Of a stretch of DNA of 11,564 nt, positions 1 to 6,800 are shown piece by piece (position 1 is the first letter of the stretch; every line of letters starts with the position of its first letter). The translations under genes and the position numbers were made by a program. The stretch is from Paracoccaceae bacterium (GTDB lineage: Bacteria; Pseudomonadota; Alphaproteobacteria; Rhodobacterales; Rhodobacteraceae): NCBI GenBank assembly GCA_015485375.1, contig WFTU01000127.1, forward strand, positions 1 to 11,564. Direction: 5' to 3'. The notes beneath the pieces are model-generated. The model ran no database searches and was not told the DNA's origin. It saw nothing but the letters and a program-made list of their open reading frames with translations.

Positions 1-596
1 GCGGTGAAGATACTGCGCGGATCCGGAATATAGCCATAGGCGAAATAATCCTCGATGGCCCGGATGTCGATGGCCCGGTTCAGGGCGGGGTGACAGATCA
101 GGGCCTTGATTTCGGAGGCGAAGATAAGTTGCCCGTCATCGAGGGTGGCGTAATGCAGGGGTTTCTTGCCGAAGCGGTCGCGGGCAAGAAACAGCGTCTC
201 GTCCCGGCTGTCCCACAGGGCAAAGGCGAACATGCCGCGGAAACGCTGCAGACAGTCCGGCCCCCATTCTTCCCAGCCATGGACGATGACCTCGGTATCG
301 CAATGGGTTTTGAAACGATGGCCGGCGCGGGTCAGCTCTTCTGCCAGTTCCTGAAAATTATAGATCTCGCCATTGAAGACGACGGCGATGCTGCCGTCCT
401 CATTATAGAGCGGCTGATCGCCGCCGCCGATATCGATGATCGCCAGACGCCGGTGCGCCAGACCGATGCCGCCATCATGGAAGAATCCTTCGCCATCGGG
501 GCCGCGATGGCGGATGCTGTCGCTCATCCGTTTCAGCAGATCGGCGGAAATTTCGCGCTGGCCATGAAGATCGAAAATACCGGCTATGCCACACAT
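1..596 (-). CDS. XrtA-associated class II glutamine amidotransferase (asparagine-synthase-like), N-terminal part, cut by window edge
   Basis: The first 198 codons are present; the C-terminal synthetase domain lies outside the window. The start ATG at 596 gives MCGIAGIF, so Cys2 becomes the N-terminal nucleophile after Met removal, as in all Ntn glutamine amidotransferases. Further class II marks are RHRGPDG at about residues 29-35, HRRLAIID at 48-55, FNGEIYN at 74-80 (oxyanion-hole Asn and Gly), CDTEV at 99-103 and LARDRFGKKPL at 137-147. These fit the family named exosortase A system-associated amidotransferase (TIGR03108 type, full length about 630 residues). The enzyme would take ammonia from glutamine and amidate a carboxylate, possibly a uronic acid or amino-acid substituent of the surface glycan; that substrate is inference. 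It starts 14 bases after the exosortase stop, so the two are probably co-transcribed. The ribosome site is only a purine stretch (GAGAGAG). Ordinary AsnB is the alternative; the neighbours favour the XrtA-associated type. Confidence 0.93.
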   Translation of the reverse strand, partial: MCGIAGIFDLHGQREISADLLKRMSDSIRHRGPDGEGFFHDGGIGLAHRRLAIIDIGGGDQPLYNEDGSIAVVFNGEIYNFQELAEELTRAGHRFKTHCDTEVIVHGWEEWGPDCLQRFRGMFAFALWDSRDETLFLARDRFGKKPLHYATLDDGQLIFASEIKALICHPALNRAIDIRAIEDYFAYGYIPDPRSIFT

Positions 597-610
597 GCTC
601 TCTCTCGCAA

Positions 611-2161
611 TCAGGAGGCGGGGGCGGAACCCAGCCGGTTCAGTGCATCGATCAGCGCGCCGAGCGACGATGCGGTATCCGCCAGGCGTGCATTGGCGCG
701 GGCTTCATCCGTCATATCGGTGGCAAGCATGATGATGGCGGCGCGGGCATCGCCGCCGGGAAGCTGGCTGCCGATCCGCAGCAGCTTGGCCTTCAGCGGA
801 CTGGCGGTCAGTTCCCCGCCGATCCAGAATACGGTCCAGACCAGCCGTTGCCGATTGCCCGAACGCAGGCGTTCGAAGGCGATACGTACCGGCCGGCCGG
901 CAATGTCCGCCATGCGTTTGCCGCCGTTGTTGCGCACCCATATCAGATTATCGGCCGGCCGGTTGCGGTTGCTGGCAACCTCATATCCCGGGCGTTGGCG
1001 GATAAAGGCGGCAACGACGATATCGACGGTCTCGTCACCGCGCCTATAGCGGCCTTGTTTGCGGATATCGGCGGCGGGGATGCGCGGGCGCCAGTCGGAG
1101 GGGCCGTCCACGCGCTGCCAGGGGCCGAGTTTTCCGGGCAGTTCGAAAGCGATGGCGGCGGGCAGGCTGCGGTTGTTCATCGCCGCCGCATAAAGGCGCG
1201 GCGCGGCGGCAATCAGCAGCGCCGCTGTCGTGACAACGGCCAGCTGCCAGATGGTGCCGGATCGCGGCGGCGATACCGCATGCGCAGGCGCGGGAAGGGG
1301 GTCGCGAAACAGATAGCCGATACCCATGGAGATCAGCATGACGGCGGCAAAGAACGCCCAGCCATAGGGGCCGTGGTCGAGGAGGAATTCCTGCGGGTTT
1401 TCCAGCACGTCGCCCAGCATGATGATGGCATAGATGCGTATCCAGTTGGCGATGATGGCGACGATCAGGGCCACGGCAATGCAAATGATGCGCTTGCGCC
1501 AGCTCCGATAAACCTGCTGGGCATAGACCAGGGACAGGGCGAAGGAGGAGAGGAAGAAATTGAGCCCGGCGCATTCGGGGGCGACGCGATACAGCCCGCT
1601 CGGCACCTGAATGATCACCCCTTCCTGATAGACGGGCATGCCGGACAGTTCGATCATGCGGGTGGTCATGTCGGCGGCAAGCTGCTGTAGCCATGGCAGG
1701 AGAAATTCGCCCGTGGGCACCAGCAGCCACAGATAGGACAGGGGGAAGAGCAGGAATTTGTAGATCCGCCAGCCGAGCAGGGAGAGTAGGAACACCTGGA
1801 TCATGCCCATCAGGGCAAACTGCCGCCCTTCATAGATATCGGCGATGTCGCTGGCCAGCCAGGCCGCGGCAAAGGGGATCATCAGCAGCAGGAACAACGG
1901 CGCCGGCCGCGGGGTCGTGCGGGCCAGTTCCCGGCGCCGTTCCCAGATCAGCCAGACGCTGACCGGGATGATGAGAAAACTGTAATTATAGGCCGAGGAG
2001 GTGGACCAGACATCGACCGCCTTGGCCGCCGTATCGAAGAACAGCGCGATCAGCACCGCCAGCCCCGTTGCGCCCAGCAACAAGGTCGCGGTCCACGGAC
2101 GGGAAGCCGTGAGGCTTGTATGGCCGCCGATGGCGGATCGTTGCTGCAGATGTTCCGTCAT
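611..2161 (-). CDS. xrtA: Exosortase A with fused C-terminal EpsI domain
   Basis: A 516-residue polytopic inner-membrane protein. The N-terminal part (about residues 25-290) has some eight hydrophobic segments. It also has the exosortase catalytic triad: Cys197 in APECAGLNF, Arg242 in NWIRIY and His263 in LLDHGPYGW. After another membrane segment at about 303-322 comes a soluble domain of the EpsI type (about 330-480, containing GPW and YEVASNRN). This fused layout and length match exosortase A (TIGR03109 with TIGR02602 and TIGR02914). The enzyme cuts PEP-CTERM proteins near the C-terminus at the periplasmic membrane face, apparently as a transpeptidase. I chose the ATG at 2161 (MTEHLQQR). 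The frame stays open upstream to an ATG at 2284, but those 41 extra residues are unlike the family and would cover the divergent promoter region. The ribosome site at 2161 is weak. The amidotransferase follows 14 bases downstream. Confidence 0.95.
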   Translation of the reverse strand: MTEHLQQRSAIGGHTSLTASRPWTATLLLGATGLAVLIALFFDTAAKAVDVWSTSSAYNYSFLIIPVSVWLIWERRRELARTTPRPAPLFLLLMIPFAAAWLASDIADIYEGRQFALMGMIQVFLLSLLGWRIYKFLLFPLSYLWLLVPTGEFLLPWLQQLAADMTTRMIELSGMPVYQEGVIIQVPSGLYRVAPECAGLNFFLSSFALSLVYAQQVYRSWRKRIICIAVALIVAIIANWIRIYAIIMLGDVLENPQEFLLDHGPYGWAFFAAVMLISMGIGYLFRDPLPAPAHAVSPPRSGTIWQLAVVTTAALLIAAAPRLYAAAMNNRSLPAAIAFELPGKLGPWQRVDGPSDWRPRIPAADIRKQGRYRRGDETVDIVVAAFIRQRPGYEVASNRNRPADNLIWVRNNGGKRMADIAGRPVRIAFERLRSGNRQRLVWTVFWIGGELTASPLKAKLLRIGSQLPGGDARAAIIMLATDMTDEARANARLADTASSLGALIDALNRLGSAPAS

Positions 2162-2209
2162 GTCTTCCGGATTTTCACTGTAAACGGTTAAGAGATCATT
2201 GGTAAAACT

Positions 2210-2239
2210 AGAATAAGTCGATAGACATACCAATAGTAA
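2210..2239 (-). promoter_or_regulatory. Candidate promoter for xrtA
   Basis: Read on the minus strand, TTACTA (2239-2234) and TATTCT (2215-2210) are 18 bases apart, which would start transcription near 2203, about 42 bases before the xrtA ATG at 2161. Both hexamers are mediocre matches. The inverted repeat ATTGGTA (2198-2204) / TACCAAT (2228-2234) brackets the -10 and touches the -35, a layout that would suit an operator. Confidence 0.2.
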
Positions 2240-2240
2240 T

Positions 2241-2252
2241 CCTGCCGGCAGG
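2241..2252. repeat. Perfect 12-base palindrome CCTGCCGGCAGG
   Basis: CCTGCCGGCAGG is identical to its reverse complement. It lies in the divergent intergenic region just upstream of the plus-strand -35 candidate, where a dimeric regulator could bind. A 12-base palindrome is expected a few times by chance in a window this size, so only its position makes it notable. Confidence 0.35.
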
Positions 2253-2257
2253 GGGCA

Positions 2258-2287
2258 TTGTTCGCCATCACATTCCGGCGCCATAAT
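2258..2287 (+). promoter_or_regulatory. Candidate sigma-70-type promoter for the glycosyltransferase gene
   Basis: TTGTTC at 2258-2263 and CATAAT at 2282-2287 are separated by 18 bases. The -10 matches the consensus at five of six places, the -35 at three. Transcription would begin near 2294 and leave a leader of about 45 bases before the ATG at 2339. The palindrome at 2241-2252 ends five bases upstream of the -35. Consensus matching alone is weak evidence. Confidence 0.3.
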
Positions 2288-2338
2288 GTGGCTTAAACAG
2301 GGCAGGGCGCCAGGCCTGCGGGAAAATACGGATATGCA

Positions 2339-3622
2339 ATGAGCGAAAAATCATCCCTGCTGTTTCTGTGTCAGCGTATCCCCTATCCGCCGGACAAGGG
2401 AGAGAAGATCCGCGCCTGGCGAATTCTCGATCATCTCTCCCGCCGTTTCAGCGTTTATCTGGGCTGCTTTGTCGATGACGAGCGCGACTGGGCCCACACG
2501 GATATCGTTGCCGGGCGCTGCGCGGGAACGCATTTCGCGCGGCTGGACCCGCGCCGCGCGCGCCTGCGTTGCCTCGGCGGGCTGGTTTCCGGCAAGGCAC
2601 TGTCGCTGCCCTATTTTTATGATCGCACACTTGCGGCCTGGACGGAGGCGGTTCTGCAGACCCATCGCCCCGATGCCGTGTTCGTCTACTCCTCGGCCAT
2701 GGCCCAGTATGTGCTGAATGCGCTGGAAAGGCCCGGACGCTTTGTCATGGATTTCGTCGATGTCGATTCTGATAAATGGGGGCAGTATGCGGCAAGCTGC
2801 TCTTTTCCCATGAGCTGGATCTACCGCCGGGAAAGCGAAAGGCTGCTGGCCTTCGATCGCGCCGTTGCCGCCGCTGCTTCAGCCAGCGTATTCGTTGCCG
2901 AACCGGAAGCGGCACTGTTTCGTCGGCTGGCGCCGGAGGCGGCGGAAAAGACGGTGGCAATCGCCAATGGCATCGATGCGGATTATTTTTCCCCCGATCG
3001 TGATTACCCGCAAATCTTCACGCCCGCCGACGGTCCGGTCATGGTCTTTACCGGCACCATGGATTACTGGCCCAATGTCGATGCCGCCATTTGGTTTGCC
3101 GATGAAATCCTGCCCCTGATCCGCCAGCATCATCCGACGGCCTGTTTTTATGTCGTCGGCGCCAATCCCTCGCCGGAGGTGATGGCGCTGAAGGAACGCG
3201 ACGGGGTGGTGGTTACCGGCCGGGTCGAGGATGTGCGCCCCTATATCGCCCATGCCGATGTGGCCGTGGCGCCGGTGCGTATTGCCCGGGGCATTCAGAA
3301 CAAGGTGCTGGAAGCGATGGCCATGGCCCGCCCCGTGGTGACGACGCCCAGGGCGTTGGAAGGGATCGATGCCGCTGCGGGGCGCGAGGTGCTGCTGGGA
3401 AGCGATGCGGGATCCTTCGCCGCTGCCATTTTATCGGTTCTGAACGGTTCGGCGCCGTCCTCCTTGGGTGCATCCGCCCGGGCCATGGTTCTGCGGGCGC
3501 ATGACTGGGAAGCACTGCTGGCTGCCTTCGATCCGTTGCTGGGCATTGGCGAAGGAGCCGGGGGTTCAGCCGATATTGCGCACGATCAGGGGGCCGAGAA
3601 GATTGGCCAGGCCCACGGGTAG
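2339..3622 (+). CDS. PEP-CTERM/XrtA-associated glycosyltransferase, GT4-like (TIGR03087 type)
   Basis: A 427-residue GT-B fold sugar transferase. The N-terminal half opens with LLFLCQRIPYPPDKGEKIR (residues 7-25), the donor/acceptor-loop start typical of this family. IANGIDADYFSP (208-219) lies before the second Rossmann domain, which has VFTGTMDYWPNVDA (236-249), FYVVGANPS (270-278) and VVVTGRVEDVRPYIAHADV (290-308). The nucleotide-sugar binding stretch is ARGIQNKVLEAMAMARPVV (316-334), with Glu325 as the likely conserved acidic residue. It matches the sugar transferases linked to EpsH-type exosortase loci. No membrane segment is seen, so it should act on the cytoplasmic face on lipid-linked sugar; donor and acceptor are unknown. 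It is the only plus-strand gene here. Its last 18 codons and stop overlap the end of the FemAB-like gene on the other strand. An ATG at 2334 is out of frame and stops at once. Confidence 0.93.
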   Translation: MSEKSSLLFLCQRIPYPPDKGEKIRAWRILDHLSRRFSVYLGCFVDDERDWAHTDIVAGRCAGTHFARLDPRRARLRCLGGLVSGKALSLPYFYDRTLAAWTEAVLQTHRPDAVFVYSSAMAQYVLNALERPGRFVMDFVDVDSDKWGQYAASCSFPMSWIYRRESERLLAFDRAVAAAASASVFVAEPEAALFRRLAPEAAEKTVAIANGIDADYFSPDRDYPQIFTPADGPVMVFTGTMDYWPNVDAAIWFADEILPLIRQHHPTACFYVVGANPSPEVMALKERDGVVVTGRVEDVRPYIAHADVAVAPVRIARGIQNKVLEAMAMARPVVTTPRALEGIDAAAGREVLLGSDAGSFAAAILSVLNGSAPSSLGASARAMVLRAHDWEALLAAFDPLLGIGEGAGGSADIAHDQGAEKIGQAHG

Positions 3623-4597
3623 GCGCTTCCAGGCGACAATGAACAGGCGGTATTTCGGGTTGTTGGGATTGATTTCCGGCACCGGGCCGCCATCGCGCAT
3701 TAGATAGGCATGGGGAATCGGCTCCGGCGTGAAACCCCAGTTCTTCTTGAAGGAAAATGGCCCGGTCCCGGCTTTCGATCGTCCGAAATCGAAGACGGGA
3801 TAGCCGTTTCCGATCGCCCGGCGCATCAGCCGCCAGTACATCAGATCGGCCGCGCCCAGCCGCCGCGCCGCCGGCGCGGCGCCGGTATAATAGGGCATTA
3901 CCCGGTCACGAAAATAGAAACTCATGACCGAGGAGAGCGGTTCCTCGCCATCATAGACGGTCAGGATATCGCAATCCTTGCCGAAAACGGCGCGCAGATT
4001 GGTAAACAGAGAGCGGGGAAAGGCCGGAGTGCCGAGATTGCGCAGGGAGGTGGTGTAGAGCCTGGAGAAGGCCTCGATATCCTCATCCATCCGCCAGGTC
4101 AGATCGCTTTTCAGCGCTTTGCGCACCACGGCGCGCTGTTTCCGTGGAATGGCCTTGAGGGTTTCTGTCTCTTCTTCCGGCATTCTGCGGGCGAAGTTGA
4201 AATAAAGATCGTCCTTCACCTGCCAGCCGTCGCCAGCCTCGGCACAGCCGCGATATTCGAGATATTCCGCCCCGGTCTCGCGCATCAGGGATTCCGCGGC
4301 CTTGTTCAGGGCGGCGTGGCTTTCTTCGTCTTCGCTCAAAGGGCCGCCGCCGACGCAAAAGGGCAGGGAGATCAGCCCGTTGGCGAAGAGGCGGCTTTTG
4401 ATGCGGATGAGCGGCAGAACGCCGGTGATCCTGCCGCCGCTTTCGGCATAAAGGTAATGGGCCGGGTGGGCGAAGCTGTCCTGAAGAACCTTCTTCCAGC
4501 CGGCGCGATGAAAGAAGGTCGCCCGTTCATGGGCCAGGACGAAGTCGTCCCAGCGGCCGGTATCCTTATCGTCCAGGGTCTTGACCTCGATACTCAT
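3566..4597 (-). CDS. FemAB-like acyltransferase, XrtA/PEP-CTERM-associated (TIGR03019 type)
   Basis: A 343-residue soluble protein of the GNAT/FemAB superfamily. The first half has WDDFVLAHERATFFHRAGWKK (residues 16-36, in part) and a GVLPLIRIKS strand (59-68). The second half has the strong family signature DFGRSKAGTGPFSFKKNWGF (270-289) followed by PEPIPHAY. SVMSFYFRDRVMPYYTGA (223-240) is the other conserved block. FemAB relatives transfer amino acids from aminoacyl-tRNA, for example to peptidoglycan precursors; members next to exosortase A have no proven substrate. Attaching an amino acid to the exopolysaccharide or its precursor is inference. The ATG at 4597 has a fair ribosome site (AAGGGA) upstream. 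The gene follows the deacetylase by 106 bases, probably in the same transcript, and its 3' end overlaps the convergent glycosyltransferase by 57 bases, leaving no room for a normal terminator between them. Confidence 0.93.
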   Translation of the reverse strand: MSIEVKTLDDKDTGRWDDFVLAHERATFFHRAGWKKVLQDSFAHPAHYLYAESGGRITGVLPLIRIKSRLFANGLISLPFCVGGGPLSEDEESHAALNKAAESLMRETGAEYLEYRGCAEAGDGWQVKDDLYFNFARRMPEEETETLKAIPRKQRAVVRKALKSDLTWRMDEDIEAFSRLYTTSLRNLGTPAFPRSLFTNLRAVFGKDCDILTVYDGEEPLSSVMSFYFRDRVMPYYTGAAPAARRLGAADLMYWRLMRRAIGNGYPVFDFGRSKAGTGPFSFKKNWGFTPEPIPHAYLMRDGGPVPEINPNNPKYRLFIVAWKRLPVGLANLLGPLIVRNIG

Positions 4598-4703
4598 GCA
4601 CTGTCCCTTGGTTCGTTCGCTTTGCTGCCGGGCATGCCGGTGGCTTGTCGGTAACGGAAATCCGCAAAAAACGGAGCGGTGGGCAAAAGCGCCCGTCGTT
4701 TGC

Positions 4704-5609
4704 TCACTGCGGGCAGAACACCTTGTCCATCCGGTTCCACTGAAAATCGCGGCACAGTTTCTTCAGCTTGGCCTCCATGCGCCGTATACCCGTATAATGG
4801 CGTACGCGTGTTTTGAGTGCCAGCCCGTGCTGGCGTGGTTGATCTGGATCGACCTCCCAGGGATGGAAATAGAAGATACAGGGCAGGCGGTCGTGGCGGT
4901 TCACCCGGCGCATCGCCCAGCGCGAGAGGGGATAGGGCAGCAGCCGGAAATAACCGCCACCGCCGATGGGCAGGTTCAGCGACCCCAGGCGCAGGGTGGT
5001 GACGGGATATTCCTCGAAACCGGGTCCGCCGGTCGGGTAGAAGGCGCTGCGCGGTGCTTCGGGCATGCCGTAGAAATCGTGATGGACCGGATAGATGCTG
5101 GAACTGTAGCGGTAGCCTTCCTCGGCCAGGATATCGAGAGCCCACAGGTTATCCCGCCCGATGGAGAAGGTGGCGGCCCGGTAGCCGATGACGGCAGTTC
5201 CGCCGGCATCTTCCAGCACCGCCTTGGTGCGGGCGATATCGGTGCGGAAGTCCTCCGGGCTCTGCTCATCGGCACGGAAATGGGCGTAGCCGTGACTGGC
5301 GAGCTCATGGCCTTCCTCGACGATTCGCCGGATCAGGGCCGGATAGCGTTCCGCCACCCAGCCAAGGGTGAAAAAGGTCGCCTTGATACCGGCGCCGGCG
5401 AATATTTCCAGCACCTTCTCCGTGTTACGCTCCACCCGGCAGGGCTGACTGTCCCAGACATTGCGCCCGAAACGGTCGGCGAAGGCCTGCACCTGGAAGT
5501 AATCCTCGACATCGACGCTCATGGCGTTCTGTGCGGGCGAGGGCGGCGGGGATTTGGCGCGAAAGCGGGCGATATCGGCCCGGGAAGAAGGTGAGGGGTG
5601 GGCGGTCAT
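4704..5609 (-). CDS. XrtA-associated polysaccharide deacetylase (NodB fold with DUF3473-type C-terminus)
   Basis: A 301-residue NodB-type (CE4) deacetylase of the PEP-CTERM-associated class (TIGR03006 type). The visible motifs are MSVDVEDYFQVQAF (30-43; Asp33 and Asp36 form the first acidic motif), EGHELASHGYAH (99-110; His106 and His110 likely bind the metal), GYRAATFSIG (142-151), YRYSSSIYPVHHDFYG (166-181) and FYFHPWEVDP (246-255; His249). It would remove N- or O-acetyl groups from the polymer. No clear signal peptide is present, so the compartment is uncertain. The start ATG at 5609 overlaps the ATPase stop (ATGA, 5606-5609), which suggests translational coupling. An ATG at 5522 would begin at the conserved MSVDVED and fits the family better, making the first 29 residues (rich in Ser, Pro and Ala) optional. 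Relatives often have RAPSF where this protein has RAATF. Confidence 0.93.
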   Translation of the reverse strand: MTAHPSPSSRADIARFRAKSPPPSPAQNAMSVDVEDYFQVQAFADRFGRNVWDSQPCRVERNTEKVLEIFAGAGIKATFFTLGWVAERYPALIRRIVEEGHELASHGYAHFRADEQSPEDFRTDIARTKAVLEDAGGTAVIGYRAATFSIGRDNLWALDILAEEGYRYSSSIYPVHHDFYGMPEAPRSAFYPTGGPGFEEYPVTTLRLGSLNLPIGGGGYFRLLPYPLSRWAMRRVNRHDRLPCIFYFHPWEVDPDQPRQHGLALKTRVRHYTGIRRMEAKLKKLCRDFQWNRMDKVFCPQ

Positions 5610-6619
5610 GGCTTCTGCTGTTCCAGATAACGGGCCGCAATCTGCAAGGCGCGGCGGATGGTGCGGTCGTGGCGGCGGACATATTCTTCCAGAATTTCCA
5701 GCCTTTGGGCGATATCGGCGAGGCCGTCGTTATCGGAAGAATTTTCCGCCCGTGCGGGCAGGTGGCCGTTGCCCATGGCCGGGGCCGCGCTGTTGTCCAG
5801 AACCTGTTCGGTTTCGGCGCGCAGATCCTCGGCCACCTGTTCGACCTCGTCGGCGTCGAGGCGATGCAGCTCTTCCAGACAGCCGTAAAGCAGCAGGCGC
5901 GAAACCAGGGTGTTGATGCGCCGGGGAACGCCGCCGGTGTGTTTGTAGATGGCCCGGTAGGCGTCGGCGGTGAATTCGGGGTCGTTCTGCCAACCGACGG
6001 TGGAAAGGCGGTGTTCGATATAGGCTCTGACCTCGCCCTGTTCCAGCGGTTTGAGGTGATAGGAGGCAATCACCCGCTGGCGCAGCTGGTCGAGCTCGGG
6101 ACTGGCGAGGGTGGTGCGGAACTGGGGCTGACCGAGCAGGAAGCTTTGCAGGGGCGTCGATCCGTCGATCTGGAAATTGGAGAGCATGCGTAGCTCTTCA
6201 AGCGCCTGAACCGACAGGTTCTGTGCTTCGTCGACGATCAGCAGGCAGCGCTTGCCCTGGCGGTGATGTTCGGTGAGAAAGGCTTCCAGCCGGTTCAGCA
6301 GCGTCGCCTTGTCCAGCCCTTCCTGATCGATGCCGAAGGCGGAGGCGACCATGCGCAGCATATCGTCGGCGCCAAGCTGGGTGTTGACGATCTTCGCCGC
6401 CGTATAGCGTTCCTTGTCCAGTGTCGCGAACAGATGGCCGACCAGCGTGGTCTTGCCGGCGCCGACATCGCCGGTGATGATGATGAAGCCTTCCCCCTGA
6501 CTCAACCCATAGGTCAGGTGCGCCATCGCCCGGCTGTGGACGCTGCTGTCGAAGAAGAAGCGGTGGTCCGGCGTAAGCTGGAACGGCAGTGCCTTCAAAT
6601 TGTAGAAATCGGTATACAT
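5606..6619 (-). CDS. XrtA-associated AAA ATPase, ExeA/GspA-like (TIGR03015 type)
   Basis: A 337-residue P-loop ATPase. The N-terminus MYTDFYNLKALPFQLTPD (1-18) is the ExeA-like opening. Walker A is GDVGAGKTT (50-58), Walker B LLIVDEAQN (126-134), and LGQPQFR (162-168) with LRQRV (179-183) are the sensor-like motifs of this group. HTGGVPRRIN (227-236) closes the AAA lid. The residues after about 275 form a polar linker and then a likely helix or short coiled coil (about 300-335, LADIAQRLEILEEYVRRHDRT...). Relatives help move or assemble envelope secretion machines, using ATP to act on peptidoglycan-linked partners; here export of the glycan or of PEP-CTERM proteins is inference. No ribosome site is obvious before the ATG at 6619. 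It follows the beta-barrel gene by 181 bases and overlaps the deacetylase start by four. Confidence 0.94.
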   Translation of the reverse strand: MYTDFYNLKALPFQLTPDHRFFFDSSVHSRAMAHLTYGLSQGEGFIIITGDVGAGKTTLVGHLFATLDKERYTAAKIVNTQLGADDMLRMVASAFGIDQEGLDKATLLNRLEAFLTEHHRQGKRCLLIVDEAQNLSVQALEELRMLSNFQIDGSTPLQSFLLGQPQFRTTLASPELDQLRQRVIASYHLKPLEQGEVRAYIEHRLSTVGWQNDPEFTADAYRAIYKHTGGVPRRINTLVSRLLLYGCLEELHRLDADEVEQVAEDLRAETEQVLDNSAAPAMGNGHLPARAENSSDNDGLADIAQRLEILEEYVRRHDRTIRRALQIAARYLEQQKP

Positions 6620-6800
6620 CTGAACAATCCGGACTGTATCCGCGTGAATATGAAGGAAGTCTTGTTCCGCACCCTGTTTATTCCCTCTGTTTACAGGACT
6701 CTGGCGCGAAAGTGTTCAGATATTATTGCCGCAGGGCGGTTTTTATCATTGTCCGCCGTCACAGGAATGTTTTTCGGGCAAGAACCGCCGCGGGCGGGTT
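6620..6800. other. Intergenic region between beta-barrel gene and ATPase gene
   Basis: These 181 bases hold no convincing gene. Features seen are a GC-rich hairpin directly after the barrel stop (6785-6797), a direct repeat of CTGTTTA (6674-6680 and 6687-6693), and weak minus-strand hexamers that could start a separate transcript for the ATPase, deacetylase and FemAB-like genes (CTGAAC, 18 bases, TGTAAA; about 6719-6690). The gap is longer than most in this block, so an internal promoter is reasonable but not shown. Confidence 0.35.
6780..6798 (-). terminator. Weak candidate terminator hairpin after the beta-barrel gene
   Basis: On the minus strand, three bases after the TGA stop at 6801-6803, CCGCC, a three-base loop and GGCGG can pair, and the stem is followed by TTCTT. 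The stem is only five pairs and the T-tract is short and interrupted, so it may act as a partial stop or an RNA 3'-end stabiliser rather than a full terminator. Confidence 0.25.

Larger units (their letters stand above)
2162..2338. promoter_or_regulatory. Divergent intergenic control region between xrtA and the glycosyltransferase gene
   Basis: These 177 bases separate two divergent genes and must carry the start signals for both, unless xrtA has only distant promoters. The region is clearly more AT-rich near 2162-2240 than the genes around it. It holds weak promoter-like hexamers on both strands, a perfect 12-base palindrome (2241-2252), a 7-base inverted repeat (2198-2204 with 2228-2234) and two GGCGCC copies (2277-2282 and 2306-2311) that flank the plus-strand -10 candidate. 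The assignments of individual sites are inference from sequence only. Confidence 0.6.

Noticed and set aside
90..1690. Long open frames on the plus strand (90-1049 and 848-1690) opposite the amidotransferase and exosortase
   Set aside because: They are antisense to well-recognised genes, lack family motifs and ribosome sites, and are expected from GC-rich codon bias.
2162..2284. Exosortase start at the upstream ATG at 2284, adding 41 residues
   Set aside because: The added stretch is unlike exosortase N-termini and has no ribosome site, and it would cover the divergent control region.
4598..4703. Possible terminator between the deacetylase and FemAB-like genes (GGGC/GCCC stem and a T6 run on the minus strand)
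   Set aside because: The four-pair stem is separated from the T-run by nine bases, so it does not form a standard terminator.
6700..6720. Sigma-54-like TGGCGCG element on the plus strand
   Set aside because: The downstream half lacks the GC element at the right spacing, and it faces away from the ATPase gene.
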